In this document: positions 17,839 through 26,311 of the stretch, piece by piece | How the letters are laid out: each line of letters begins with the position of its first letter | Position numbering within the stretch: the first letter of the stretch is position 1 | DNA from: an uncultured Prevotella sp. | GTDB taxonomy: Bacteria > Bacteroidota > Bacteroidia > Bacteroidales > Bacteroidaceae | DNA: 56,590 nucleotides | NCBI GenBank assembly: GCA_946548085.1 | Contig: CAMNPN010000102.1 | Location: 1-56,590 of the forward strand | Reading direction: 5' to 3' | The notes under the pieces: model-generated | What the model was told of the DNA's origin: nothing | The model's database searches: none | Seen by the model: the letters and a program-made list of their open reading frames with translations, nothing else | Position numbers and translations under genes: made by a program

Positions 17839-19419
17839 TTACCTTTTCTTCCCTGTCAGCATCACCAGTGGAATAATCATCTCCTCCATCGAGATGCCGC
17901 CGTGCTGGAAAGTGTCGCGATAATAACTCACATAATAATTATAATTGTTAGGATAGGCGAAGAAAGAGTCGCCTGTGGCAAATACATAGCTTGTAGACAG
18001 GTTTGGCGCAGGTAACAAAGCCTTCTGGGGCTCCTTGATGACAAACAGGCTTTTGTCGTCGTGAGCCAGATTCTTGCCAAGCTTATAGCGCAGGTTGGTG
18101 TTTGTATTGCGATCACCCACGATTTTCACAGGCTGTGTCGAGCGGATGCTGCCGTGGTCGGTAGTGACGATGACCTTATAGTCTGTCTGCGCCAGCAGCT
18201 TGAAGAAGTCGGAGATGACGGAGTGTCGGAACCACGACTGTGTGATCGAACGATAGGCACTCTCGTTGCTGGCCAACTCGCGCACCATCTTCGACTCCGT
18301 ACGGGCATGGCTGAGCATGTCGATGAAATTGAAAACGGCAACGTTCAGCTGGTGCTTCTCCAGCTGTTGCCACTGCTGCATAAACCGCTCGGCATCCATC
18401 GAACTGTTGATCTTGTGATACGAGAATGTTTCTTTCCTTCGATAGCGTTCCAGCTGGGTCTGTATGAGTGGCTCCTCGTTCAGGTTCTTGCCTTCCTCCT
18501 CATCCTCGTCGACCCACAGCTTAGGGAACATCTCTGCAATCTTGTTGGGCATCAGTCCGCTGAAGATGGCATTACGAGCGTATTGAGTGGCGGTGGGCAG
18601 GATACTGCAGTAGAGGTCTTCGTCGATGTCAAACAGCTCACTCAGTTCTCTGGCGAGCATTCTCCACTGGTCGTAACGGAAGTTGTCGAGCACCACGAGG
18701 AACACTTTCTGACCGTTGTTGAGCAATGGAAACACTTTGGTCTTGAAGATCTCTGGCGAGAGTATCGGACGGTCTGTCGTTGTCTGTCGCCCTTGGTAGG
18801 CGAGTGAGAGCGATGCCATCCAGTCGAGGTAGTTCTTCTTGATAAACTTGGCAAAGCCGCTGTTGGCCTCTTCTTTCTGTGCTGCCAGCATTTCGGTCAT
18901 GTTGCTGTCGGTGCTGCTCAGTTCCAGTTCCCAGTGTACGAGTCGGCGATAGACATCGGTCCAGTCTTTCCACTCGCGGCAGTCCATGATCTGCATGGCT
19001 ATCTGCTGGAAGCTCTGCTGATACTGGCTCTGGGTTACCTCGGTCACGATCTCCCTTCTATGGATATTCTTCTTCAGCGTGAGCAGTATCTGGTTGGGGT
19101 TGACAGGCTTGATGAGGTAGTCGGCAATCTTCTGTCCGATGGCCTGCTCCATGATGTTTTCTTCTTCGCTTTTGGTCACCATTACTACAGGCAGCGATGG
19201 CTGCAGCTCCTTAATGCGCTGCAGGGTCTCCAAGCCGCTAAGTCCTGGCATCTGCTCGTCGAGGAGCACCAGGTCGAAACTCCGTTCGCGACACTGGTCG
19301 ATGGCGTCGGGACCGTTGCTCACGGTCACCACCTCGTAGCCTTTCTTCTCTAAGAACAACAGATGAGCCTTCAACTGCTCTATCTCATCGTCCACCCATA
19401 GCAATAATCCGTTTGTCAT
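17839..19419 (-). CDS. porX: PorX-type response regulator with PglZ/alkaline phosphatase domain
   Basis: The regulator of type IX secretion genes in Porphyromonas and relatives. The 526 residues contain a CheY-like receiver (acidic pair D10-D11, phospho-acceptor D54 in LVLLDEQMPG, conserved T82 and a lysine in LIKPVNP), a linker, and a C-terminal PglZ/alkaline-phosphatase-like domain (about 205-520) with LVVLDNFRYDQW, NFIDMLSHAR and VTTDHGSIR, metal-binding Asp/His residues. There is no DNA-binding output domain, as expected for PorX. It lies 40 bp downstream of porW. The sensor PorY is not in the window. Confidence 0.92.
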   Translation of the reverse strand: MTNGLLLWVDDEIEQLKAHLLFLEKKGYEVVTVSNGPDAIDQCRERSFDLVLLDEQMPGLSGLETLQRIKELQPSLPVVMVTKSEEENIMEQAIGQKIADYLIKPVNPNQILLTLKKNIHRREIVTEVTQSQYQQSFQQIAMQIMDCREWKDWTDVYRRLVHWELELSSTDSNMTEMLAAQKEEANSGFAKFIKKNYLDWMASLSLAYQGRQTTTDRPILSPEIFKTKVFPLLNNGQKVFLVVLDNFRYDQWRMLARELSELFDIDEDLYCSILPTATQYARNAIFSGLMPNKIAEMFPKLWVDEDEEEGKNLNEEPLIQTQLERYRRKETFSYHKINSSMDAERFMQQWQQLEKHQLNVAVFNFIDMLSHARTESKMVRELASNESAYRSITQSWFRHSVISDFFKLLAQTDYKVIVTTDHGSIRSTQPVKIVGDRNTNTNLRYKLGKNLAHDDKSLFVIKEPQKALLPAPNLSTSYVFATGDSFFAYPNNYNYYVSYYRDTFQHGGISMEEMIIPLVMLTGKKR

Positions 19420-19459
19420 CTATGTCGTCTTTTACATTTCAACTTCATCATTCCGCAAA

Positions 19460-22400
19460 TCACCAGAAATCATCGCCGAAATCAAAGTCTTGCACCTTTG
19501 GCTGAGGCTTTGGCGTAGAGAAGAGATCGTCATCCTCCTCCGCAGCTTCTGTCGCCTCACTCTCGTCGGTGTCTGGTTCTCCCATCTCTTCAATGTCAGG
19601 CGTCACGATACCCTCAGGTACGATCAGCAACTCTTCGTCACTGATCTTCAAGGGGATGAATCTTTCTTCATAGAACTTCAGATAGTCGTCGTAGCTGAAT
19701 GCCGTGCCCAGCAGGGGCAGGTTTGTCTCGCTGATGATGATACTCCTGCAGTCCTTTACCTGTTCCTTCATCGTCTCGTTGTCGTAGAGTTGCCGCGCAT
19801 ACTGCAGGGCCTCGTCGTAGCTGAGGAAACCACTGATGAGCATCCGTCGCAGACCGTGGTCTTCGTCGAGTTGGATGTCAAAGTTACGTACAAGGAAATT
19901 GGTGAAGTTATAGCGGGCCATGTTGTATAGCAGCTGGTTCTCGTTGATGTCTGTGGAGTCGGGCTGATAGGCCAGAATGAAGAGGAAGCTCTGGTCAGTA
20001 CGTGCGTCGAGGGTGTCCTGGCGCGTAGAGTCGGCCGCAAGGGTGATGTCTCTTCTGGCCCACACGTCGCCGATGTCGAACTTTCCTCCGTGTAGCTGAC
20101 GTCCTTCGTTTACGCCCTTGATGATCATGCCGGCCATCGCGCTCACCTCACTGTCGGGGAAGCGTTCTATCACCTCTTTCAGGCGTGCTATGCAGCCGTC
20201 GCCATCACCTTCGTTCAGCAGGCTCAGGCCTTCGATGAAGAGGAACTTGTCTCGGTTTGCACCTTGTGGGAAGCGTGTCTCCGACAGCTTTGCATTGGCT
20301 TTCACCATCTCGTAGCGGTCTGTCTTGAATCCGTTGTAGGTGGCTGCATAGAGTGAGTCCTCGATATGCTCGCCGAAACGGGCGTTCTCTTCGTAATAGG
20401 GGTCGGTGAGCAACACGGTCCACTCGCTCTCGGCATATTTGTGCTTCAGCCTGTTCAGGCACGAGTCGGCCATCATGGTGTTGCCTTGTCTGGCATAAAG
20501 CAGATAGAGGTGATACCACGCCTCGTCAAGGTGCTCGTAGGCATCGTAGTTGTCTGTGAGCCTTCGCAGGTGGCGTTCGCTGAGCGTGAGGTTGTCGAGC
20601 TTGTCTTTGAAAATGACGCCAGCATGGAAGAGTCCGTCTTGTATGATGGCATGGCTGGCGGTTTTCTGCTCCTCTGTGAAGGGTATCTGTGCGAGATAGT
20701 AGGCTCGCTCGTGGGGGTCGTTGGCTGTGGTGTCGCTGGCGAGACTATCGCTGGACAGAGCCTCGCTGGCGAGTGAGTCGGTCGTCTGGGCCACATCCTC
20801 TGGATTAGCAGGCAGTCCTCCTGCACTGAGGGAGTCTGATGGGGTGGGGGATTCGGTGTCATCATCTTCGGACTCCGCCTCTGGCGTGGTGTTCACTACG
20901 GTCACGTTGATTCGCTGCCAGTTGTCCTTGTTCTCACGCCTTCCCCATTGCTGCTGGAAGGTGGTCTTACCTTGGCTTACGGCCATGGGATTGTAGAAGT
21001 ACCACTGTCCGTTTCCCTGTTGGGCCATTTGTGGTGCCGTCTGCGGTCTTATCGGCTGGTTGTCCATACCGCCTTGGCGCTGTTGTAACTCGTTCTGCAG
21101 TTCCTCGGCCTCGGCGTCGAGTTGTGCCTCGCGCTCCTCTTTCTCTTTCTGTATCAGGGCCTCTATCACGCGGTCGATGGCTGCCAGCCGCTCTTCTTCT
21201 GGCATCACCGAGAGTTCCAGCAGCGAGTCTTGCAGATGGATGGCCTCCGTGTGAGGCACGAGTTCGTCGAGCACTTTCGAACGGTGCGACAGCTCTTCGT
21301 AGTCGCTGCGCTCCTGGTCGAGCAGTCCGATGGCTTCACCGTAGCAGCGCCGTGCGTCGCTGAATCGCTCCATGTCCCAGTACAGGTTGCCGAGTGTGAG
21401 CAGTAGCACGCCTTTCTCGATGCCGTTCCTCACCGACTCTTTGTTTCCTTTCTCATAGGCACCGATGGCTTGCAGGGTGTCGCGCTGTATCATGTAGATA
21501 TTACCCAGGGCGTAGTACACTTGGTCGAGGTATTCCTTGTTGTTGTCAGAAGCGGCCATACGCTTCAGACGGCCTATCATCTTCCGGCTGTCGCTTTGTG
21601 CCATCACCTCTGTCTGGGCGATGCGGGCGTTAAACTCCAGTTCATAGGGTGGATGGCAACCTACCACCTTCTTGAAGGCTTTGTAAGCGGCATCGCGGTT
21701 GCCCAGCTGGTTTTGTATCTGTCCCATAAGGAACCATTCTCGGGCGCGCTGCACACTGCGGCGCTCGTGTTTGATGACCTTTCTCAGATATGGCACGGCC
21801 TTCTCATAGTCGCCTGTGTGGATGTAGTAGTCGGCATAAGTGTAGTCCCAGTCTTTCACCGTGCGAAAGTCCATCGAGTCGCGGCTCATGTTGCGAATCA
21901 CGTCCTCGGCATCGTAGAGCCAGTCGAGTTCCGTGTAGCATTTTGCGAGCCATGCACGGGCCAGACCGTTCTGCACGGGTTGTGTCTGGTAGAGGCGCAT
22001 CATGTAGGAGAAGGTGGCGGCGGCCTCGTCGAAAGCGCCCTTCTGGAACTGAGCCTTGCCCAGCATCATCCATGCCCGCCAGATGAAAGGGTTGTACTCT
22101 TTCCGTCCGAGCCACTCACGGTCGCGGGCGGTCTTGCGCTTGTTGCTCTTCCACTCGGGCTTGCTCTTGATGCTGTGCAGCCTGATGGCCTTCTCGCTCT
22201 TCTCGATGGCACGGTCGTACTGGCCTTTGCCCAGCTCACGACTCTGCTTGTTGCCCACCATGTAGAGGGGTATCAGCTCCGTATAGTTGTCTTTGTTGCC
22301 TTTCTCTTTTTCCAGGTTGCCGTCGATGAATGCCAGCTGACCGTTGTAGTAGATGTTGTAGCGTGCTGTGAGTGAATGATACATGCGGTTGGTGGCAGTG

Positions 22401-22492
22401 TTCTTCTTCATGTTGCAGCCAGCCATCGTCAGCCCGACGACAGTTGCCAGAATCACATTTGTGATAAACCTCACGCCTCGAACCCTTTTCAT
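19460..22492 (-). CDS. porW: PorW/SprE-type TPR lipoprotein of the type IX secretion system
   Basis: A 1010-residue lipoprotein (lipobox TMAGC after MKRVRGVRFITNVILATVVG). The start at 22492 overlaps the TGA of the upstream small gene (ATGA), which favours it over a start 18 bp further out. The N-terminal MYHSLTARYNIYYNG is characteristic of PorW/SprE. Tetratricopeptide-like repeats fill about 85-400 (for example FIWRAWMMLGKAQFQKGAFDEAA), followed by a Glu/Gln-rich linker, a low-complexity Ser/Asp/Ala segment near 560-610, more helices, and an acidic tail ending DFDFGDDFW. Known family role: links the type IX core and its energising ring. Neighbours porX and tsaE lie downstream. Confidence 0.85.
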   Translation of the reverse strand: MKRVRGVRFITNVILATVVGLTMAGCNMKKNTATNRMYHSLTARYNIYYNGQLAFIDGNLEKEKGNKDNYTELIPLYMVGNKQSRELGKGQYDRAIEKSEKAIRLHSIKSKPEWKSNKRKTARDREWLGRKEYNPFIWRAWMMLGKAQFQKGAFDEAAATFSYMMRLYQTQPVQNGLARAWLAKCYTELDWLYDAEDVIRNMSRDSMDFRTVKDWDYTYADYYIHTGDYEKAVPYLRKVIKHERRSVQRAREWFLMGQIQNQLGNRDAAYKAFKKVVGCHPPYELEFNARIAQTEVMAQSDSRKMIGRLKRMAASDNNKEYLDQVYYALGNIYMIQRDTLQAIGAYEKGNKESVRNGIEKGVLLLTLGNLYWDMERFSDARRCYGEAIGLLDQERSDYEELSHRSKVLDELVPHTEAIHLQDSLLELSVMPEEERLAAIDRVIEALIQKEKEEREAQLDAEAEELQNELQQRQGGMDNQPIRPQTAPQMAQQGNGQWYFYNPMAVSQGKTTFQQQWGRRENKDNWQRINVTVVNTTPEAESEDDDTESPTPSDSLSAGGLPANPEDVAQTTDSLASEALSSDSLASDTTANDPHERAYYLAQIPFTEEQKTASHAIIQDGLFHAGVIFKDKLDNLTLSERHLRRLTDNYDAYEHLDEAWYHLYLLYARQGNTMMADSCLNRLKHKYAESEWTVLLTDPYYEENARFGEHIEDSLYAATYNGFKTDRYEMVKANAKLSETRFPQGANRDKFLFIEGLSLLNEGDGDGCIARLKEVIERFPDSEVSAMAGMIIKGVNEGRQLHGGKFDIGDVWARRDITLAADSTRQDTLDARTDQSFLFILAYQPDSTDINENQLLYNMARYNFTNFLVRNFDIQLDEDHGLRRMLISGFLSYDEALQYARQLYDNETMKEQVKDCRSIIISETNLPLLGTAFSYDDYLKFYEERFIPLKISDEELLIVPEGIVTPDIEEMGEPDTDESEATEAAEEDDDLFSTPKPQPKVQDFDFGDDFW

Positions 22493-22677
22493 TCCACGTT
22501 CTTCTTGCATTCCTTCATCAACTCTCGTATCTTGCAGTTGCCCTCGTCGGCCTCTGTGCAGTTGGAGCAGTCGTGCCCATGTTCGATAGCATCTTCGCTC
22601 TTATCGAACCTGTTGGCTACTGCGGCCACGATGCCTACAGCCAAGATCATTCCTATGCAAACCCACGCAAATGTCAT
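22489..22677 (-). CDS. Tiny Cys/His-containing membrane protein
   Basis: A 62-residue protein with one N-terminal transmembrane helix (MTFAWVCIGMILAVGIVAAVA) and a soluble tail with H-x-H-D-C-x2-C, then further Cys residues in NCKIRELMKECKK. The arrangement HGHDCSNC suggests metal binding or redox function, but I recognise no family. It is sandwiched between aroA (26 bp) and porW (4-bp ATGA overlap), so it is translated with porW. Coding is supported by that overlap and by the clean membrane helix. Confidence 0.65.
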   Translation of the reverse strand: MTFAWVCIGMILAVGIVAAVANRFDKSEDAIEHGHDCSNCTEADEGNCKIRELMKECKKNVE

Positions 22678-22703
22678 TGCTCAGTCACTCCATATTCCAC
22701 GAA

Positions 22704-23954
22704 TTACTCCTTGGAGATTCTAAACCCGGCACCCTTGATGTCCTCCCAGAACTTGGGATACGACTTGCTCACTACCAGAGGATTGTTAATCAGCAATCCC
22801 TGGCGCTTGAGGGCGAAGGGAGTGAAGGCCAGTGCCATGCGGTGGTCCTCGTATGTGTCGATGGGGTCGCCTGTCGGTTCGCAGCGCTCACCGTCCCACA
22901 GCAGTTCACTGTCGTTGCGGCTCTCCACCACGAAGCCCAGCTTGCGTGTCTCGCGCTTCAGAGCCTCTATGCGGTCGGTCTCTTTGATTTTCAGCGTGGC
23001 CAGACCTTTGAAGCAAAAGGGGATGCCTTTAGCCAGACAGGTTACGACGAATGTCTGAGCCAAGTCTGGGGAGTTCACGAAGTCGTACTCCAGTCGGGGC
23101 ACACAGCGGCCGTTGCGCCTGAGGGTCACCGTCTGGGGTACGCCCTGCTTCTTCGTCTGGAATACGGTCTTCACGCCGAGCAGACTGAAGATGTATCTCG
23201 TCACCGAGTCGCCCTGCTTCGAACCGTCAGTCAGTCCCGTCAGTCTCACCGTGGCCTCCGGGTCGTCGCTCATGGCCACCATCTCATACCAGTAGCTCGC
23301 TGCGCTCCAGTCGTTCTCGATGAAGTAGTCTCTGGGCTTGTAGGGCTGCGGCTCCACGGTGATAGTGTCGGCCGAGGTCCATTCGGCATGGGCGCCAAAC
23401 TCGCCCATCATCCACAGTGTGAGGTCGATATAGGGTCTCGAGATGATGTCGCCTGTCAGGTGGAGCGAGAGACCGCGCTCAAGCATCGGTCCTATCAGCA
23501 GCAGGGCCGAGATATACTGTGAGCTGATGCTGCCGTCCATCTCCAGGTCGCCGCCTTGCAGCTTGCTGCCAGTGATGCGAAGGGGCGGATATCCCTGCTC
23601 GCCTACGTACTCGATGTCGGCGCCCAGTTTCAGCAGGGCGTCGACGAGCGTCCCTATCGGACGGTGCTTCATCCGTTCCGTACCCGTCAGCACGTGCGTT
23701 CCCGGTGTCAGACTGAGGTAGGCTGTCATGAAGCGCATGGCCGTACCTGCCGCCTTGATGTCGATCTCGGCAGGCATGTGGCGAAGGGCCTCGATGATCA
23801 CCTCCGTGTCGTCGCAGTCGCTCAGGTTCTCTGGTACGATCTGCCCACCGCTGAGCGCATAGATGATAAGGGCACGGTTGGAGATACTTTTCGAGGCGGG
23901 CAGCTCAATGGTTGCATTGAGCCGCTCAGGAGCTGTAAGTCTATATGTTGTCAT
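22704..23954 (-). CDS. aroA: 3-phosphoshikimate 1-carboxyvinyltransferase
   Basis: EPSP synthase of the shikimate pathway. The 416-residue protein has the N-terminal substrate-binding LPASKSISNRALI (about 17-29), AGTAMRFMTAYLSLTPG (for the GNAGTAMR motif, with the usual G-N-S/A lead replaced by KAAGTAMRF), RPIGTLVDAL, and C-terminal ETDRIEALKRE and EDHRMALAFTPFAL. The short form and its motifs fit the divergent Bacteroidetes group. It heads the minus-strand operon aroA, small protein, porW, porX, tsaE; its -7 box is at 23994-24001. Confidence 0.95.
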   Translation of the reverse strand: MTTYRLTAPERLNATIELPASKSISNRALIIYALSGGQIVPENLSDCDDTEVIIEALRHMPAEIDIKAAGTAMRFMTAYLSLTPGTHVLTGTERMKHRPIGTLVDALLKLGADIEYVGEQGYPPLRITGSKLQGGDLEMDGSISSQYISALLLIGPMLERGLSLHLTGDIISRPYIDLTLWMMGEFGAHAEWTSADTITVEPQPYKPRDYFIENDWSAASYWYEMVAMSDDPEATVRLTGLTDGSKQGDSVTRYIFSLLGVKTVFQTKKQGVPQTVTLRRNGRCVPRLEYDFVNSPDLAQTFVVTCLAKGIPFCFKGLATLKIKETDRIEALKRETRKLGFVVESRNDSELLWDGERCEPTGDPIDTYEDHRMALAFTPFALKRQGLLINNPLVVSKSYPKFWEDIKGAGFRISKE

Positions 23955-23993
23955 GTCGTAATCTTTTCGTTATTATCTGTTTATAAGAACGTG

Positions 23994-24001
23994 CAAAATT
24001 A
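23994..24001 (-). promoter_or_regulatory. -7 box of the aroA-porWX operon
   Basis: TAATTTTG on the minus strand, 39 bp before the aroA ATG. A divergent promoter for the tRNA gene lies about 95 bp to the right. Confidence 0.55.
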
Positions 24002-24070
24002 CACATTATTATTTTTATAAGCAAGAAACATCGTTAAAATCTGTCTTTTTTGAAAAAAGTTCCCCAAATA

Positions 24071-24102
24071 TTTGGTCAATTCGAAAAATCTGTGTACTTT
24101 TG
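24071..24102 (+). promoter_or_regulatory. Promoter of the tRNA-Pro gene
   Basis: -33 TTTGG at 24071-24075 and -7 TACTTTTG at 24095-24102, spaced by about 20 bp; the mature tRNA begins 44 bp downstream. Confidence 0.65.
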
Positions 24103-24145
24103 CACCCGCATTCGACAAGAAGTCAGTGCCAAGCATAAATAGGAT

Positions 24146-24221
24146 CGGGATTTAGCGCAGTTGGTAGCGCACACGTCTGGGGGGCGCGAGGTCGCTGGTT
24201 CGAGTCCAGTAATCCCGACCA
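24146..24221 (+). tRNA. tRNA-Pro (anticodon GGG)
   Basis: A 76-nt cloverleaf with encoded CCA. Acceptor CGGGATT (24146-24152) pairs with AATCCCG (24211-24217), then discriminator A and CCA. D stem GCGC/GCGC is perfect. Anticodon GGG is at 24179-24181 in loop CTGGGGG. The T arm is GCTGG-TTCGAGT-CCAGT with one G-T wobble. The anticodon stem CACGT/GCGCG has a T-G wobble next to the loop and an A-C mismatch at the 28-42 pair (A24173, C24187). Confidence 0.95.
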
Positions 24222-24266
24222 AAAGAAAGCCCAAGGTATTGTTTATCAATAGCTTGGGTTTCTTTT
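24222..24266 (+). terminator. Terminator of tRNA-Pro
   Basis: AAAGAAAGCCCAAG pairs with CTTGGGTTTCTTTT around a 15-nt loop, with one bulged G. It follows the CCA end directly and ends in a T-rich tract. Confidence 0.8.
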
Positions 24267-24331
24267 ATGTTATAGGTTCGGCATGTCTTTGGCGTGGATT
24301 GTCTTCATGTGTTCCCGTCCTTGGGATCTGC

Positions 24332-24583
24332 TTATCTGATGAAGTTCATGAACACATGCTTCTCGTTTCGCTGGGGAGCGGTATAGCCGCCGGCATGGAT
24401 CTTCTCCAGCAGCCAGGCCATGTTCGTGGCGAGGGTTCGCATGGTCTGCATGCCCTCGGTGTTTGCAAGACGTGGATATCTTCACCACGCATCGTCTATA
24501 GGTAAGGTGATTCCGTAGATAGTGTGCTGGATGACGCTAAAAGTGACGGGCGGCAGCAAAATTTTCCACTCATCATGCTTCAT
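24332..24583 (-). pseudogene. Remnant resembling the C-terminus of a flavodoxin/NADPH-FMN reductase family protein
   Basis: One minus-strand frame reads MKHDEWKILLPPVTFSVIQH... to DDAW, an in-frame TGA (24482-24484), then RYPRLANTEGMQTMRTLATN and a segment ending KHVFMNFIR before TAA. The part from ANTEGMQTM to MNFIR strongly resembles the C-terminal helix of flavodoxin-like NAD(P)H-dependent FMN reductases (MRTLxxNMAWLLxKI...MNFIR). The N-terminal 33 codons are not recognised. No flavin-binding part remains, so this is a decayed or deleted gene. The family assignment is from memory of the motif only. Confidence 0.5.
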
Positions 24584-24599
24584 TCTTCATTTTTCTTCG

Positions 24600-24607
24600 T
24601 ACCTTTG
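24600..24607 (+). promoter_or_regulatory. -7 box upstream of the serine hydrolase pseudogene
   Basis: TACCTTTG, 78 bp before the ATG at 24686. The promoter appears intact although the gene is broken. Confidence 0.55.
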
Positions 24608-24685
24608 CCGACATAATGAGTCATGGACAGAAGGACATCATCCGCATATTAATCATGTTTATCAAATAGACCAACTAAAAACTTT

Positions 24686-25173
24686 ATGAAAATGAGAAAG
24701 ATGATTCTGGCCGCAATGGTGCTGGTGGCACTCGCGGCATGTAAGAGCAACGTGAAGGAACAGTCAGAGGTAATCGATTTGCCGCGCGCGGAACCCCCGA
24801 CAGTGTGAAGACGGAGGACCTGGCGAAGATGGGGCAGCTGCTACTTCAGAAAGGCGAGTGGAACGGTCAGCAACTGATACCTGCCGAGTGGGTGGCAGAG
24901 ATGTCTAAGAAGCAGGTGGAGAGCATCAATCCCGGCACCCGCATGGAGGAGGCAGAAGGTAAGGGCATGACCGTGGAGACGAGCGACTGGATGCAGGGGT
25001 ACGGCTATCAGATGTGGCGTTGCCGTCCCGGCTGCTTCCGTGCCGACGGTGCCAGAGGCCAGTATATCATCGTGGTGCCCGACAGGAATGCCGTCGTCGC
25101 CATCACCTCCGATGTCGAGGACTTGCAGGGAGAGCTGAATCTGGTGTGGGAGCGCATTCTTCCGATACTTTAA
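24686..25173 (+). pseudogene. Beta-lactamase-family serine hydrolase lipoprotein with large internal deletion
   Basis: Two pieces of one gene in different frames. At 24686 a lipoprotein signal peptide begins (MKMRKMILAAMVLVALAAC), continues about 20 residues and stops at TGA 24806-24808. From about 24797, in another frame, the sequence reads DSVKTEDLAKMGQLLLQKGE and on to WERILPIL (stop at 25173), the typical C-terminus of class-C-like serine hydrolases (EDLAKfGqLLLqkGeWnGqqLIp, WVAEM, GYGYQMWRC). The central part, including the S-x-x-K and Y-x-N catalytic motifs, is absent: family members are about 350-500 residues and about 160 codons remain. The join is near 24780-24800. The next gene begins 13 bp later, so the deletion leaves the operon otherwise intact. 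Confidence 0.85.
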
Positions 25174-25186
25174 AAACCATACGACA

Positions 25187-26302
25187 ATGAAAAAGGTAAT
25201 CATTCTCTTGATGACAATTATGGGAACACTACAACTGCAGGCGCAGGACGAGAACTTCTGGATATTCCTCTGTTTCGGACAGTCGAACATGGCAGGGCAG
25301 GCTCCTATCGAAGCGCAAGACCTGCAAGTGAGCGACCGCTATCTCAGCATGGCAACCACTGACGGTGCCGACCGCACGCTCGGCCAGTGGCGCAAGGCCG
25401 TGCCGCCCCTCTGCCGGGCCGATGCCCACCTGGGGCCTGCCGACTGGTTCGGGCGCACGTTGCTCGATGTCGTGCCCGACGGTGTGCGCATCGGCATCGT
25501 GTCGGTAGCCGTCGAGGGCTGTCCCATTACCTTCTTCGATAAGGACAAGAACGCTGCGCTGATAGCCAAGGAAGAGCGCGACTGGATGAACGGCATCCTC
25601 GATCAGTATGGACGCGACCCCTACGAGCGCCTGCTCTCGATGGCGAAGACGGCCGCTAAAGACGGTGTCATCAAGGGCATCCTGCTGCATCAGGGCGAGA
25701 CGGATGCCTACAACGACCAGTGGCGCAAGACGCTGCGCAAGATATACCGCGACCTGCAACAGGAGCTCCGTTTCGACTCCACGGCCGTGCCCCTGCTCGT
25801 CGGCGAGGTGGTGCGGGGCGAGTATGGTGGTGTCTGCGGGCATGCCAACCCCACCATCAACGATATCCAGAACCACTATCCCAACACGTATGTCGTATCG
25901 TCGGAGGGCTGTCTGCCCAGCGATGACAACCTGCATTTCTCCAGCGAGGGGTATCGCATGCTGGGCCGTCACTATGCCCTGCGCTATCTGGAGGTAACGA
26001 ATCCGCAGCTGGCAAAGTCCTGCCGCGAGAAACTCTCCGCGGCAGGACTGGATAAGGCGAGCATCGCCACGTCGAGCCTGAAGATAGAGACCCGCCGTAG
26101 CGGCACGATGCTCAGCGTCTCGGCCTCGGAGCCTGTGGAGAAGGTGGATGTGGTCAGCTTCTCCGGTCAGACCGTCAAGACCTATACACTTGGAGGCAAG
26201 AGGAATTATGAACTGCCCCTGAACGACCTGCCAAAGGAGAAGCTGGTATTCGTGTTCCAGAGTGCGAGCGGGCGGGCCACAACGGACGTAGACTTGAGAT
26301 AA
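25187..26302 (+). CDS. SASA/CE6-type acetylesterase (sialate O-acetylesterase-like)
   Basis: A secreted SGNH-like esterase expected to remove acetyl groups from glycans. A signal peptide is present (MKKVIILLMTIMGTLQLQAQ). The nucleophile motif is CFGQSNMAG (about residues 30-38), an oxyanion-region HQGETDAYND follows at about 165, and the C-terminal D-x-x-H is DNLHFSSEGYRMLG (about 249). Residues of about 300-371 form an added tail (VEKVDVVSFSGQTVKTYTL... KEKLVFVFQSASGR) that resembles a type IX sorting domain, although the usual final glycine-tyrosine pattern is weak. It follows the broken serine hydrolase by 13 bp and precedes an alpha/beta hydrolase by 9 bp, a likely polysaccharide deacetylation cluster. 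Confidence 0.87.
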   Translation: MKKVIILLMTIMGTLQLQAQDENFWIFLCFGQSNMAGQAPIEAQDLQVSDRYLSMATTDGADRTLGQWRKAVPPLCRADAHLGPADWFGRTLLDVVPDGVRIGIVSVAVEGCPITFFDKDKNAALIAKEERDWMNGILDQYGRDPYERLLSMAKTAAKDGVIKGILLHQGETDAYNDQWRKTLRKIYRDLQQELRFDSTAVPLLVGEVVRGEYGGVCGHANPTINDIQNHYPNTYVVSSEGCLPSDDNLHFSSEGYRMLGRHYALRYLEVTNPQLAKSCREKLSAAGLDKASIATSSLKIETRRSGTMLSVSASEPVEKVDVVSFSGQTVKTYTLGGKRNYELPLNDLPKEKLVFVFQSASGRATTDVDLR

Positions 26303-26311
26303 CTATTCATC

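Noticed and set aside
24161..24505. Plus-strand 114-codon frame overlapping tRNA-Pro
   Set aside because: It begins inside the tRNA, crosses its terminator, and the translation resembles nothing.
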